Positions 52,286 through 63,000 of a DNA stretch of 64,000 nucleotides are shown here, piece after piece (position 1 is the first letter of the stretch; every line of letters begins with the position of its first letter). This DNA is from Thalassospira sp. TSL5-1. Its GTDB lineage: Bacteria > Pseudomonadota > Alphaproteobacteria > Rhodospirillales > Thalassospiraceae. Location: positions 558,001 through 622,000 of the forward strand of contig NZ_KV880637.1 of assembly GCF_001907695.1 (NCBI RefSeq), read 5' to 3'. Position numbers and translations under genes: made by a program. Under the pieces are notes generated by a model, which was not told the DNA's origin, did not search any database, and saw only the letters and a program-made list of their open reading frames with translations.

Positions 52286-54387
52286 TTTGGCAATTCGCCG
52301 TCTTGCGGTGTCCAGATGTAATTCATTTCCATGTCGCTGCGTTCGACTTCAACAAACATTTCGGCCGGAATGTTTTTGGGTTTTCCGGCATCGGTCGGGC
52401 CGGGTTTACGCACCACAAATCCCATACGTTGCCACAGCGTGATCATGTTGGTAATGCCATCCCAGTAACTGGCATTGGCATGATAGCCAATGCCCGCCAC
52501 CCCGCGCGACCACGGCACCCGGTTCTGGAAAAACTTTTCGCGTTCATCGGGTGATAGGTCGGTGCGCATCATTTCGTCGTAATAGCGTTCCGGTAGCACA
52601 TCGATCGGCAGCAGGGCGGGCCACCACACGGCGGTGGGGAAGTCTGACTGCATTAAAACCTGCTGGCAGCTAAAGGCATCACATTGCCAGGGCAGACCCA
52701 TCCAGCGCGTCAAATCGCCGGGCATTTGCGGGCCGATGGGTGGCGGGGCGCCATTGCCGCCGTTAAAGGCCTTTTCCGGGGTCAAAAGCCGACCGATATT
52801 CTGGATCAGGCTGGGCCGGTCGCCATGTGCGATGCGGAAGGGTTCGGCATTGTTATTGCGGGCGCGTTCATACATCGGGGCTAGGCGCAGATAATAGGTC
52901 AGCTCCACCCCCGGATGAAACGCCCCGCCCGAACAGGGCTCAAGGGCAGCTTCCGTCAGGGCATGGGGGCGCAGGGCCACATCCATGTCATCCAGTTCGG
53001 TAATGGCATCGGCATTGGCGTCGTCAAAATCATTGATAAAGTCACCGGCAGCCCAGGCCTTGAGGTGGGAATATTGCAGCTTGGGAAACTGAAACCATTG
53101 CAGTGGGCTGCCATCGTAATTCACCCCGTCGCCCAGCATATAGGGCATTTTAAGCTGTTCTTCCTTATAGGCATCCGGCCCGACATTTTCCGGGTTACGG
53201 AATTTGTCAAACACCTCCATACGAAATGCTTTGTTATCGGGTGACGGGTCGGCCAGTTTGGCGATATAGGCGGGGTCGGAAAAATCCCCCACCTTCAGCC
53301 AGCCTTCACGCAAATTCGCCGCATTGGTCAGCCACTCCATTAATGCCAGGCGGCGAAAAGTCGGGTAAATATATTTGCGAAACGATATTTTGCCGCTGGG
53401 TGCGCTGGACCATTTCTGCGCAACGTTCAAATCCTCGATCACATCATAAAGGGTCGAAACTGGCGGAATTTCCGGCGCAAAATTGGGGCCAACACAGGCG
53501 ACCCACGCACCATCGGCCACCATTTCGGTGCCATCCCCCAGGGTGACTTTGGCCGTGACTGGCCCATCGCACCAGTCATCATGCCAGCCATCATTATCGG
53601 CAAAGCTGGTAATACCCGCATTGATCGGGCTGGATGATTTGCCATCGGGCGGGAAAACCAGCAAACGCCCGGCGTCATCGGTGCGGATTTCGCCCAGCCC
53701 CACCGGGTTGTCACCGTAGAAATGGCCGCCCATTGCATAGTCATCCAGGCCACCATCTTTGTTGGTGTTTTTGCCGCTAATGGTGGTGGCGCCCCCGTCA
53801 ATCACCAGCATATCTTCGCGTTTTTTATCGGACACAAAAAACTGGTTGCGCAACTGTCCGGGCATGCCCGGTGCCAGCTCGCCATTATCCAGCGGGTTGT
53901 TAAACCCGTACCAGGCGGCCTTGGTATTGGCGACATGGACCTGCCAGTTAATGGTGGCATCATTGCCGGTAATTTCGCCGATCACGCGGTTCTGGTCGTC
54001 AAAGGCATAGATGCGAAACCGTTGCACCTGCTTTTTGATCAATTGTTTGCCGTCTTTGAACCCGCCTTCGGGGCGGGGCGGCAGGCCTGGAACCTCGGGG
54101 GCCAGAAACCATTTCGGGCTGCCGCCGACACGCGAAATGCCAATGGCGGGGTAAATCCCCAGCCGGGCAATTTTGGCTCCGCGCGGGGCGGCCTTGGGAA
54201 TATCGGTGCTGGCAATGGCGGATTTGGCAATCATGGGAAAGGCCATCATCATCGCCCCGGTGCCAATTCCTGCGCCAATTCCGGCCAGAAAATCGCGTCG
54301 TTTAAGGCCGGATTTATGGGTTTTGCCTGCTTTGTCAGCCTTGCCCGCGTTGGCAGTGTTACCCCTGCCGCCAGAATGCGCTTTCAT
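52282..54387 (-). CDS. LodA/GoxA-like quinoprotein amino-acid oxidase
   Basis: A 701-residue protein. It starts with a Tat signal (RRDFLAGIGAGIGTG at about 30-44). It has the LodA-family landmarks GIYPAIGISRVG, CSGGAFHPGVELTY (Cys485) and WMGLPWQCDAF, then AVWWPALLP (Trp588/589). Cys485 and one of the tryptophans are the likely CTQ cofactor pair. Known members oxidise lysine or glycine and release hydrogen peroxide, which can kill competitors. Tat export would suit a folded, cofactor-bearing enzyme. The substrate is not known. Confidence 0.82.
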   Translation of the reverse strand: MKAHSGGRGNTANAGKADKAGKTHKSGLKRRDFLAGIGAGIGTGAMMMAFPMIAKSAIASTDIPKAAPRGAKIARLGIYPAIGISRVGGSPKWFLAPEVPGLPPRPEGGFKDGKQLIKKQVQRFRIYAFDDQNRVIGEITGNDATINWQVHVANTKAAWYGFNNPLDNGELAPGMPGQLRNQFFVSDKKREDMLVIDGGATTISGKNTNKDGGLDDYAMGGHFYGDNPVGLGEIRTDDAGRLLVFPPDGKSSSPINAGITSFADNDGWHDDWCDGPVTAKVTLGDGTEMVADGAWVACVGPNFAPEIPPVSTLYDVIEDLNVAQKWSSAPSGKISFRKYIYPTFRRLALMEWLTNAANLREGWLKVGDFSDPAYIAKLADPSPDNKAFRMEVFDKFRNPENVGPDAYKEEQLKMPYMLGDGVNYDGSPLQWFQFPKLQYSHLKAWAAGDFINDFDDANADAITELDDMDVALRPHALTEAALEPCSGGAFHPGVELTYYLRLAPMYERARNNNAEPFRIAHGDRPSLIQNIGRLLTPEKAFNGGNGAPPPIGPQMPGDLTRWMGLPWQCDAFSCQQVLMQSDFPTAVWWPALLPIDVLPERYYDEMMRTDLSPDEREKFFQNRVPWSRGVAGIGYHANASYWDGITNMITLWQRMGFVVRKPGPTDAGKPKNIPAEMFVEVERSDMEMNYIWTPQDGELPK

Positions 54388-54706
54388 GTCGAAATCTCCC
54401 CTGTTTTTACAACCCAGAAAAGTATTCCGCAGATCAAGACACGTATCAATGAAACAATTTCAACTATAAGATGATTTTTGAAGTTTTTTAATGTCACAAA
54501 ATGGATACTCCAGCGTCCGGCCATCCATGTCCAAAGGGGTTTTTGGTCTGGATTTGACCGAAAAAAGACAGAGCCATAGGCGGGGAACTGTTTGATTAAA
54601 AACCGTTTTTGTCAGGTTGCGAACATCCGGAAAGTGTGAGTAAGATATTTTTACCATTTTTCCTAAGCTTCTGTGCCCATCTTCCCTGTGTTTGGATAAT
54701 CTCTCT
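54388..54706. other. Divergent intergenic region
   Basis: This 319-bp region separates the LodA-like gene and the EamA gene. It is AT-rich near 54430-54490, suitable for promoters in both directions, but no defined element could be called. Confidence 0.3.
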
Positions 54707-55606
54707 ATGATCCCTTTTTTCGGCGAAGCTGCCGCCATGACAGCGGCCCTGACCTGGGCCACGTCGAGTATGATTTTCTCCAATATTGGCGGTAAGATCG
54801 GGGCGCAAAGTGTCAATCGTGGCCGACTTTTATGGTCGATTACTTTTCTCACACTGCTTCACTGGATCATCGAGGGGCAACCCTGGCCGCACAGCACCAC
54901 GCCCGAACAGGTCGGCTGGCTCGCCCTTTCCTCGGTTCTCGGGCTCGTCATTGGCGATGCCATGCTGTTTCAGGCCTTTGTTATTCTGGGTGCCCGCCTG
55001 TCGATGCTGATGATGTCATCGGTGCCGATTATGGGCACGGTGCTGGCCTGGTTCCTGTTTGACGAGGTTTTGGCACCGGTGCAAATCGCGGGTATTGCCC
55101 TTGGGGTTGGTGGTATTTTAACCGTGATCATGATGCGCAAGGGACGCCCGGCCAATCTGGAAGGCCGACAATATCTGATTGGTATATTGTGTGGGCTCGG
55201 TGGTGCTGTGGGCCAGGTTGCCAACCTGATTACGGCGAAATACGCCTTGATTGGCGGTTATTCTGCCCTGTCTGCCGCCTGGATACGCACACTGATTGCG
55301 GTGATATTGATTTGGGCGATTGCCGCCCTGATGGGGCGGGTGCGACGCACGATTGTTTCCTGTTTTGCACCCGATGTGCGCGGTTGGCTGATGCTGGGTG
55401 CTTTTATTGGCCCGGCAATGGGCATTTGGCTGTCCATGCTGGCGGTGCAAAATGCCAATGTCGGCATTGCCAGCACCCTGATGGCAACCCCGCCGGTTTT
55501 GCTGATTGTGTATGAAGGTGTGGTTTTGCGGCGACCGCTTGGGCTTCAGGCCATTATCGGTACCTTAATGGCCTTTGCCGGTGTGGCGCTATTGTTCCTG
55601 GTTTAG
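54707..55606 (+). CDS. EamA/DMT-family transporter
   Basis: From the ATG at 54707 a protein of 299 residues with ten hydrophobic helices in two EamA halves. The second half contains WIRTLIAVILIWAI and MLAVQNANVGIASTLMATPP. Family members export small metabolites or amino acids. The substrate is unknown. A TTG reading from 54692 adds five residues. Confidence 0.85.
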   Translation: MIPFFGEAAAMTAALTWATSSMIFSNIGGKIGAQSVNRGRLLWSITFLTLLHWIIEGQPWPHSTTPEQVGWLALSSVLGLVIGDAMLFQAFVILGARLSMLMMSSVPIMGTVLAWFLFDEVLAPVQIAGIALGVGGILTVIMMRKGRPANLEGRQYLIGILCGLGGAVGQVANLITAKYALIGGYSALSAAWIRTLIAVILIWAIAALMGRVRRTIVSCFAPDVRGWLMLGAFIGPAMGIWLSMLAVQNANVGIASTLMATPPVLLIVYEGVVLRRPLGLQAIIGTLMAFAGVALLFLV

Positions 55607-55645
55607 GGGGAGCCTTAAATGCCGGATTGCATTGGGGCAAAAAAA

Positions 55646-55671
55646 ACAGCCATACGGGGAAGTATGGCTGT
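55646..55671. terminator. Hairpin after the EamA gene
   Basis: A perfect 10-bp stem (ACAGCCATAC/GTATGGCTGT, 6-nt loop) with an A-run on its left. It would terminate best on the minus strand, but lies 40 bp after the EamA stop. The rest of 55672-55981 shows no clear element; nikR may have its own promoter there. Confidence 0.5.
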
Positions 55672-55981
55672 AGTTAAATGCAGAATATTAACAAAAATAT
55701 CTGCGGGACACGAGCAAACGCCAAAGGTCCGGGAAGGGGACAAGGGAGCCTTTCATCCCGGTTTGGCAGCAAGAGTATGAATCCTATACAAATGAGTGTC
55801 ACCTATCGGTTGGGGATTGTTAGAATTTGTCAGGATTGGGGTGGAGGAGCACCCGGTTCGCGCAGGGCTGGCTCTGTTCGGATGCGATTTTTGCGGAATT
55901 TCGGGTGAAGTTTGATTGAAACCGGGGGCCGCTTCTGTGAAATTGTGGCATAACCCGTATGAAACGTGAAAGGACTCCGGG

Positions 55982-56458
55982 ATGACGCGTGTTACCGTCT
56001 CGATCGAAGATGATTTGATGTCGGCTTTCGACGACTTTCTTGACGGGCGCGGCTACACCAACCGGTCCGAGGGGTTTCGCGACCTGATTCGCGAAAAGCT
56101 TCAGCAACAGCAACTTGCCCAGGACCCCAGTGGCAGTGGTATTGCGGTGCTCAATTATGTGTATGATCATGAAGAACGCATGCTTGCCAGCCGTCTGATG
56201 TCGGCCCAGCATGAACATCATGACCTCACGGTTTCCACCGTGCATTTCCATATCGATCACGATACCTGCCTGGAAATCGTTACCCTGAAAGGCAAATTAA
56301 GCGACATCCGCAAATTTGCCGACCAGATCCTCGCCCAGCCCGGTGTGCGCCACGGGCAGCTTTATACCGTACCGGGCGAACTGCATGTCGAAAGCCATCA
56401 TCATGGCGAGGGGCACGGCCATCCGCACCGGCACGAACATCTCAAAATCAACACCTGA
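55982..56458 (+). CDS. nikR: Nickel-responsive regulator NikR
   Basis: A 158-residue NikR. The ribbon-helix-helix domain is at 1-45 (RVTVSIEDDLM), and the ACT-like metal domain carries the nickel ligands H77, H88, H90 and C96. A His-rich tail of about 20 residues is an extra metal-binding arm. NikR represses nickel uptake genes when nickel is high. No nik, ure or hyp gene lies nearby, so its targets are elsewhere. Confidence 0.92.
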   Translation: MTRVTVSIEDDLMSAFDDFLDGRGYTNRSEGFRDLIREKLQQQQLAQDPSGSGIAVLNYVYDHEERMLASRLMSAQHEHHDLTVSTVHFHIDHDTCLEIVTLKGKLSDIRKFADQILAQPGVRHGQLYTVPGELHVESHHHGEGHGHPHRHEHLKINT

Positions 56459-56662
56459 CTAAGGGCAAAGTGCTGTCGCAGTCGGTACCTGATCAGGTTC
56501 TTTGTGTTGTATCGTATCGCCAACGGGAGCCGGTAACGGCGGCCTGTTTCTGGCATTATTCAGTCCCCCATGTCCTGTCCTGCCTTTCCCCCCCCCTGTG
56601 CCCGCTTTACGGCATGTCGCGGCGCGCAAATGAGCATACCGAAAATTATGTGCCACAAATGA

Positions 56663-56677
56663 GAACAAACTTGCAAC
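56663..56677 (-). promoter_or_regulatory. Possible second LexA box
   Basis: The minus strand reads GTTG-N7-GTTC, seven of eight conserved bases, 20 bp before the main box. It may be a weaker site. Confidence 0.35.
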
Positions 56678-56697
56678 ATCCATGAAACTGTGTAAGT

Positions 56698-56712
56698 GTT
56701 CGCATTATGTTC
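56698..56712 (+). promoter_or_regulatory. LexA (SOS) box of recA
   Basis: GTTC-GCATTAT-GTTC is a perfect alphaproteobacterial LexA site (GTTC-N7-GTTC), 140 bp before recA. Confidence 0.85.
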
Positions 56713-56851
56713 TCAATGTCTCTGTGTCGAGGATCCGGGGTTGCTCCCTTTCTTCCGTGCAGGGTACCCAGCGGTGGCGTTCCGCATTTAGGTCCGGGGA
56801 ACCGCCTGCGTTGCATCTGACCCGGCCCTGTGGAATAAGAGAGTTCGAGCA

Positions 56852-57925
56852 ATGATTCAAACCGCGCTGAATTTGGTGGATAAGGATACAATGGACAAGC
56901 AAAAGGCACTCGAAGCCGCCCTTGGACAGATTGAACGGGCATTTGGCAAAGGTTCAATCATGAAGCTGGGCCAGCGCGAAAATGCCGTTGATATTTCTGC
57001 AATTTCAACCGGCTCGCTGGGCCTGGATATTGCGTTGGGCATTGGTGGCCTGCCGCGTGGCCGTATTGTTGAAATTTATGGTCCGGAAAGCTCGGGTAAA
57101 ACCACCCTTGCCCTGCACACCATCGCCGAAGCGCAAAAAGCCGGTGGCACCTGCGCCTTTGTCGATGCGGAACATGCGCTGGACCCGTCCTATGCCCGCA
57201 AGCTGGGCGTGAATATCGACGAACTTCTGATTTCGCAGCCCGATGCCGGCGAACAGGCCCTTGAAATTGCCGATACGCTGGTGCGTTCCGGTGCAATTGA
57301 TGTTCTGGTCGTGGACTCGGTTGCCGCCCTGGTGCCGCGTGCCGAACTTGAAGGCGAAATGGGGGATACCCATGTCGGCCTGCAGGCCCGCCTGATGAGC
57401 CAGGCGCTGCGGAAATTGACCAGCTCGGTCTCGCGTTCCAACTGCATGGTCATCTTCATCAACCAGATCCGTATGAAGATTGGTGTGATGTTTGGCAGCC
57501 CGGAAACCACCACGGGTGGTAACGCGCTGAAATTCTATGCCTCGGTCCGTCTTGATATTCGCCGCATCGGCCAGATCAAGGACCGCGACGAAGTGGTTGG
57601 TAACCAGACGCGGGTCAAGGTGGTCAAAAACAAAATGGCCCCGCCCTTCAAACAGGTTGAGTTCGACATCATGTATGGCGAAGGCGTTTCCAAGATGGGC
57701 GAAATCCTTGATCTTGGGGTTAAGGCCGGCATTGTCGAAAAATCGGGTTCGTGGTTCTCGTATAATTCCACCCGTGTTGGGCAGGGGCGTGAAAATGCCA
57801 AGAACTTCCTGCGCGAAAACACCGAAATGACCCAGGAAATCGAACGGGCCATTCGCGAAAGTGCCGGGCTGATTGCCGAAGCCATGACCAATACCAGCGA
57901 AGACGATTACAGCAACGACGACTGA
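56852..57925 (+). CDS. recA: Recombinase RecA
   Basis: A 357-residue RecA. Walker A is GPESSGKT, Walker B is [10 protein letters not shown], and the L2 region contains [20 protein letters not shown]. The C-terminus is acidic. The start at 56852 adds 13 residues before [21 protein letters not shown], as in other alphaproteobacteria. RecA drives strand exchange and LexA cleavage. It ends in a strong terminator. Confidence 0.97.
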   Translation: MIQTALNLVDKDTMDKQKALEAALGQIERAFGKGSIMKLGQRENAVDISAISTGSLGLDIALGIGGLPRGRIVEIYGPESSGKTTLALHTIAEAQKAGGTCAFVDAEHALDPSYARKLGVNIDELLISQPDAGEQALEIADTLVRSGAIDVLVVDSVAALVPRAELEGEMGDTHVGLQARLMSQALRKLTSSVSRSNCMVIFINQIRMKIGVMFGSPETTTGGNALKFYASVRLDIRRIGQIKDRDEVVGNQTRVKVVKNKMAPPFKQVEFDIMYGEGVSKMGEILDLGVKAGIVEKSGSWFSYNSTRVGQGRENAKNFLRENTEMTQEIERAIRESAGLIAEAMTNTSEDDYSNDD

Positions 57926-57954
57926 CAGGGTTGTCAAAGGCTAAATGCAACAAA

Positions 57955-57980
57955 GGCGGATGCTGCGGCATCCGCCTTTT
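57955..57980 (+). terminator. Terminator of recA
   Basis: A 9-bp stem (GGCGGATGC/GCATCCGCC, 4-nt loop) followed by TTTT, 30 bp after the recA stop. Confidence 0.9.
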
Positions 57981-58075
57981 GTGTCTGTCCTGTCCGAGTG
58001 TTACCCGATCCGTCTTTAAAGACAAATCGCTGTAACGGGCAGCATCATCGCCGACCTTGAAAAGACCGCAGCACC

Positions 58076-58594
58076 TTATTTGATGATTGCGCAGGCAATC
58101 CTGCTTCCGGCATCACCGGAAGGCTGGGACATATAGTCATCGGCCCCTTCATGAATGACGATGGCCTTGCCACGAATCCCCGTGCTGTCATCATCAAGTT
58201 TGACATTGGTGTTGATGACCTGGGTAAATAGTTCACCCTGTTCATTGACATACTGGTTGGGCATGTCCCCGGCGTGGGGGCCGTTCTTGGACAAAAAGCC
58301 GTGGGTTTTATCGGTCGGGTTGAAATGCCCGCCTGCGGTTTTAAAGTTGCTTGCGGCCTCGCAGGTGCCGTTTTCATGGATATGAAACGCAACCCAGTGG
58401 CTTGGGGGCAGTTGGTCAATTTCCGCTTTGATTACAACACCACCTTCTGTCGCCGTCAGCTTGGCCGTACCGATTTCCTTGCTGTCGGCATTTTTAAAGG
58501 TGGCGGTGGCATCGGTTTGGGCGAAGGCAGGAAAGGCAACAAGCGAAACAGCGCCGGCAAATAGCGCGATCAGGGGCACAATTATGGCTCGCAT
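58076..58594 (-). CDS. sodC: Cu,Zn superoxide dismutase SodC
   Basis: From the ATG at 58594 a 172-residue protein with a Sec signal peptide (1-25, AFA). The copper ligands are in HWVAFHIHENGTC, the zinc region in GGHFNPTDKTHG, and the last ligand in AIVIHEG. The ending SGDAGSRIACAIIK is typical. It removes superoxide in the periplasm. A longer reading to 58642 is unlikely. Confidence 0.93.
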   Translation of the reverse strand: MRAIIVPLIALFAGAVSLVAFPAFAQTDATATFKNADSKEIGTAKLTATEGGVVIKAEIDQLPPSHWVAFHIHENGTCEAASNFKTAGGHFNPTDKTHGFLSKNGPHAGDMPNQYVNEQGELFTQVINTNVKLDDDSTGIRGKAIVIHEGADDYMSQPSGDAGSRIACAIIK

Positions 58595-58844
58595 CGGTGT
58601 CCTCCTTATTGGATTGCTCCCCCCTGAACAATCTTGACCCACCCTTTGTTCCCAGCCGCATTAAAATTGTTAAAATATTCCCGGGTTCCCGCATGGGTTT
58701 TATCGTCCTGGATTTTACCTGGCTTTGTCGCTGGGGGATTTATGGCGCGTAACGTGCGGCGTGAGGTTGGTCGGCTGGCCGCTGGGCGACGTGTCCGGTG
58801 CAGGCGTTGACGTGTTCAACATGCAGGACGCGGCGATATATACG

Positions 58845-58881
58845 AAAACCGGCCTGGCGGGGGATGCCAGGCCGGTTTTTC
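58845..58881. terminator. Bidirectional terminator
   Basis: A strong stem (AAAACCGGCCTGGC/GCCAGGCCGGTTTT, 7-nt loop) with T-run on each strand, between sodC and the DUF5610-like gene. The rest of 58595-59035 shows nothing else. Confidence 0.85.
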
Positions 58882-59035
58882 TTCTTGCTGCTCGCTCGGT
58901 CTTATCCTGGATAGCGATATTGGCATCATCGCCGGTATTTCAAGAACCAAATCGCGACCCGCTGTTAAAATAATCAACCTGCGGGCAAAATTCCGGGGCA
59001 GATTGCTGCGCGGGTGCGCATTTATGTCGGTTTTA

Positions 59036-59722
59036 TCAGGCGCGAAGGCCAAATTGGGGCCGGTTACGGTCCTGCATGGTGGCCGATTGTGCCGAATACT
59101 GGCTGGCCTGTGCGGTCTGGGTAATTTGTGTTTGCACCACCTGCTCATCCCCCTGCGGGTTGGCGGCAGCAAGTGCGTCATCCTTTTTCGGGCCAAAAAG
59201 TTCGGTTATGCGGGCATCAAGTGATTTCAGGCCATCATCCAGACGCTGCTGGGTATCATTGATGCTGGCATTGACCGTTTCATTCAACGCGCCCAAGCCT
59301 TCCAGAATATCGCGGGCCTGATCAATGCCCTTGGCAATCCCGCGCGAGGCATCCGCCAGAATTTGGCGGGCTTCATCGCCATCATCCGCCCGCGCCGTAA
59401 TCAGGTTTGAAACCTGGTTTAAAATCCGGTCGGCGACAGCTTCCGGGGTGTAGTCATCCGGGTTGACACCCTGAATTGATAGACCCGAGCCAGAAAGATT
59501 TTCATTGATGGCCGCAACGATCTGATCCGTGCTCAGGGCCTGAACCGAACTTCCCGAAAGCGAGATTTTGGTGGCATCACCAAATACATTGCGTGCCGAG
59601 TCTCCGGCATTTGCATTTGCGCCATTGCCCGATACAGCATTGCCGCCCGGCAGATAGGCCTGGGCGGAACGTGTTGATATTCGGTTATCTTGAACAGTCT
59701 GGCCGCCAATAAGGAGGTCCAT
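59036..59722 (-). CDS. DUF5610-like protein
   Basis: From the ATG at 59722 (AGGAG and AGGGA upstream) a 228-residue protein. The first about 80 residues are Gly/Asn/Ser-rich. The middle (about 85-175) is helical, with YTPEAVADRILNQVSNLI and GIAKGIDQARDILEGLG, resembling DUF5610. No signal peptide. Function unknown. It is monocistronic, ending near the terminator at 58845. Confidence 0.65.
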   Translation of the reverse strand: MDLLIGGQTVQDNRISTRSAQAYLPGGNAVSGNGANANAGDSARNVFGDATKISLSGSSVQALSTDQIVAAINENLSGSGLSIQGVNPDDYTPEAVADRILNQVSNLITARADDGDEARQILADASRGIAKGIDQARDILEGLGALNETVNASINDTQQRLDDGLKSLDARITELFGPKKDDALAAANPQGDEQVVQTQITQTAQASQYSAQSATMQDRNRPQFGLRA

Positions 59723-60026
59723 TTCCCTAGCTCCTGCGATCATGCGCGGGAATTTCCACTACATCTTGACTAAAAATCATCGCATATTTTTGCGCAAAAA
59801 TCCAGCATCCAGTTAACCGCACGGTTGATAGGGCGGGGTTTCGGCACACCCGGTTGAAGATGTCGCTGTATAATGCACCGCAATCCGGGCTATTTAACGC
59901 CGATATATGCGATGGGGGATTGCACCTTGGGCCAAGCCCGATTATTGAACAGGGTTTAACCCATTTTACCCGGTCAGGGCGTGTCGAAACTCTCCACGGT
60001 TTGACCTGACCAGATGCAGGAGCAGT
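59723..60026. other. Region upstream of leuS
   Basis: This 304-bp divergent region has an AGGAG ribosome binding site at its right end. No T-box, leader peptide or promoter could be called. Confidence 0.35.
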
Positions 60027-63000
60027 TTGACAGTGGCAAACCATACAGTGGCAAACTATCAGGAAAGCGCGCAGTCGTTTGAAAAACGCTGGCAGGAATA
60101 CTGGCGGGAAAACGATACCTATCGCACCCCCAATCCTGGTGATGCGGATTTTGATCCGTCCAAAAAGAAAAGCGTGATCCTCGACATGTTCCCTTATCCC
60201 AGCGGGGTGGGGCTGCATATTGGTCATCCGCTGGGCTATATCGCAACCGATGTGAAGGCGCGTTACAAACGCATGAGCGGCTTTAACGTGCTGCATTCGA
60301 TGGGTTTTGATGCTTTTGGCCTGCCCGCCGAACAGTTTGCCATCCAAACCGGCCAGCATCCGCGCATCACCACCGAAGCCAATATCGACAATATGCTGCG
60401 TCAGTTTGAGGTCATTGGCCTCGGCCATGACCCGCACCGTCGTTTTGCCTCGACCGACCCGGAATATTATAAATGGACGCAGTGGATATTCCTGCAACTG
60501 TTTAACAGCTTCTATGACCCGCTGATGGAATGGACCGGCCCGGATGGCAATGTTGTCATCGGTCGTGCCCGCCCGATCGCCGAACTGCGCCCGCTGCTGG
60601 AAGCTGGTGAATGGCTGCTCGATGAAGATGGCGTTGCCCAGCCTGCCAGCACCCTTGGCGATGGCGTAAAGGCCGAAGGCGATGCCATTGGTGCGGCAAT
60701 TGACCGTGCCCGTCTGGCCTATGTCGATGAAGTGCCGGTCAACTGGTGCCCGATGCTGGGCACGGTGTTGTCAAACGAGGAAGTCACCAACGAAGGCAAG
60801 TCCGAACGGGGTGATTATCCGGTTTACAAACGCCCGCTCAAACAGTGGATGCTGCGCATTACCGATTATGCCGACCGTCTGGTGTCCGACCTTGCCGGTC
60901 TGAACTGGCCGAACGGCGTTGTTGAAATGCAAAAAAGCTGGATCGGTCGTTCGGTTGGCGCGCGGGTTAATTTCCCGGTTGCCACTACGTCGGGCGTGGA
61001 CAGCAAAATTGCCGTTTACACCACCCGCCCGGACACTATTTTTGGCGCAACTTATATGGTGCTGGCCCCGGAACATCCGCTGGTCGATGAGCTTGTCGCC
61101 GAAGATGCGAAAGCCGCCGTGAGCGCCTATCGCCAGCAGGCTGCCGAGGTCAAGGCCGTTTCGGCCAAGGATGATGCCGAACGCGAAAAAACCGGTGTGT
61201 TTATTGGCGCCTATGCCACCAACCCGGTGACGGGTGATAAAATCCCGGTCTGGATTGCCGATTATGTCCTGATGGGCTATGGCACTGGCGCTATTATGGC
61301 GGTGCCCTCGGGCGACCAGCGCGATTTTGAATTTGCCCAAAAATTCAACCTGCCGATCAGGGCCACCACCCGCCCGACCGAAAGCTGGCTAAAGGATAAC
61401 GCCCCGGCCGCGCTTGCCGGTCTGGAAGGCGATGACCTGCTGGCAAAATATGTTGAAGCCCCCGAAAGCTTTGCTGCGGCCTATACCGAAACCGGCGAAA
61501 CCATCAATTCCGCCAATGACAGTGTTTCGCTGAACGGCCTTGCAACACCCGATGCCAAAACCCGCATGATTGCGTGGCTTGAGGAAAACGGTATTGGCCG
61601 AGGACGCACGCAATATAAACTGCGTGACTGGCTGTTTTCGCGTCAGCGTTATTGGGGCGAGCCGTTCCCGGTTCTGTTCGACATCGAAACCGGCCAGGTG
61701 CATGGTGTGGCCGAAACCGCCTTGCCGGTGCTGTTGCCCGATATGACGGATTTCCGCCCGCAATCCAACGAAGACCCCAATTCCGAACCCGAACCGCCGC
61801 TGGCCCGCGCCAAGGAATGGATGGAAGTTGCCGGGATTGTTCTTGATGATGGGGCGGTTCTGCCGGTGGATGCCAAGGCGGGCGAGACCTTTGTTCACAA
61901 CGGTGTGGAATATGCTGTACGCGCGTTTAAGCGCGATGCCAACTCCATGCCCAACTGGGCCGGGTCGTGCTGGTATTTCCTGCGCTATTTCGATGCCCAT
62001 AACGACGATGCCTTTGTCGCACCCGAAGCCGCTGATTACTGGTCCAAAACCCTGGATGATAACGGCAAGCCGTTGCCGGGTGCGGTCGACCTTTATGTCG
62101 GTGGTGCGGAACATGCGGTGCTGCATCTGCTCTATTCACGCTTCTGGCACAAGGTGCTGTATGATCTGGGCCATGTGCAAACGCCCGAACCGTTCCAGCA
62201 GCTGTTTAACCAGGGCATGATCACGGCGGACGCCTATACCGACGCGCGTGGTGTGTATGTTGACATTCACGATGTTGAAATGCGTGATGTTGATGGCAAA
62301 AAACAGCCCTTTAACAGCAAAACGGGCGAAGCCCTGATCACCGTTCCGGGCAAGATGGGCAAACGCTATAAAAACGGTATCCCGCCCGAGGAAGTGTGCG
62401 ATCAATATACGATCGATACTTTCCGCGCCTATGAAATGTATATGGGCCCGCTCGATAGTTCCAAACCCTGGCAATCCGATGCCATTGTCGGCATGTTGCG
62501 CTTTTTGGGCAATGTCTGGAAACTGGCAACCCAGGCGGAACGCACCGACGTGATGGATGCGAAAATCGACAGTCTGGTGCACAAGACCATCGAAAAGGTT
62601 GGCAGTGACATTGACAATCTGCGCCTCAATACCGCCCTTGCAGCCCTGATCGAACTGACCAATGCGCTGGGCAAGCAGAAGGCCGTGCATGAAGACCATA
62701 TTCGTGCGCTTTACCTGATGGTGTCGCCCTTTGCCCCGCATCTGGGCGAGGAACTGGCCAGCACCCTGGCCCCGGACGAATTCGCCCGCCGCAAATCGGT
62801 CATCAAATTTGACTGGCCGGTGTTTGATGCGGAAAAAGCCAAGGATGACGAATTTGAAGTGCCCGTCCAGGTCAATGGTAAAAAACGCGGTGCCATCATG
62901 GTTGCCGCCGATGCCGACCAGGCCACGGTCGAGGCCCTTGCCAAGGCCGAAGAAAATGTGGCCCGCCACATTGAAGGCAAGGAAATCGTCAAGCTGATTT

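Larger units (their letters stand above)
56459..56851. other. Region between nikR and recA
   Basis: This 393-bp gap holds the recA SOS boxes near its right end. The first bases (TAAGGGCAAAGTGCT) resemble the repeat arm of 37451 only weakly. No gene was recognised. Confidence 0.4.

Noticed and set aside
56459-56475. Third copy of the repeat arm after nikR
   Set aside because: Only about 14 of 16 bases match and the similarity stops there.
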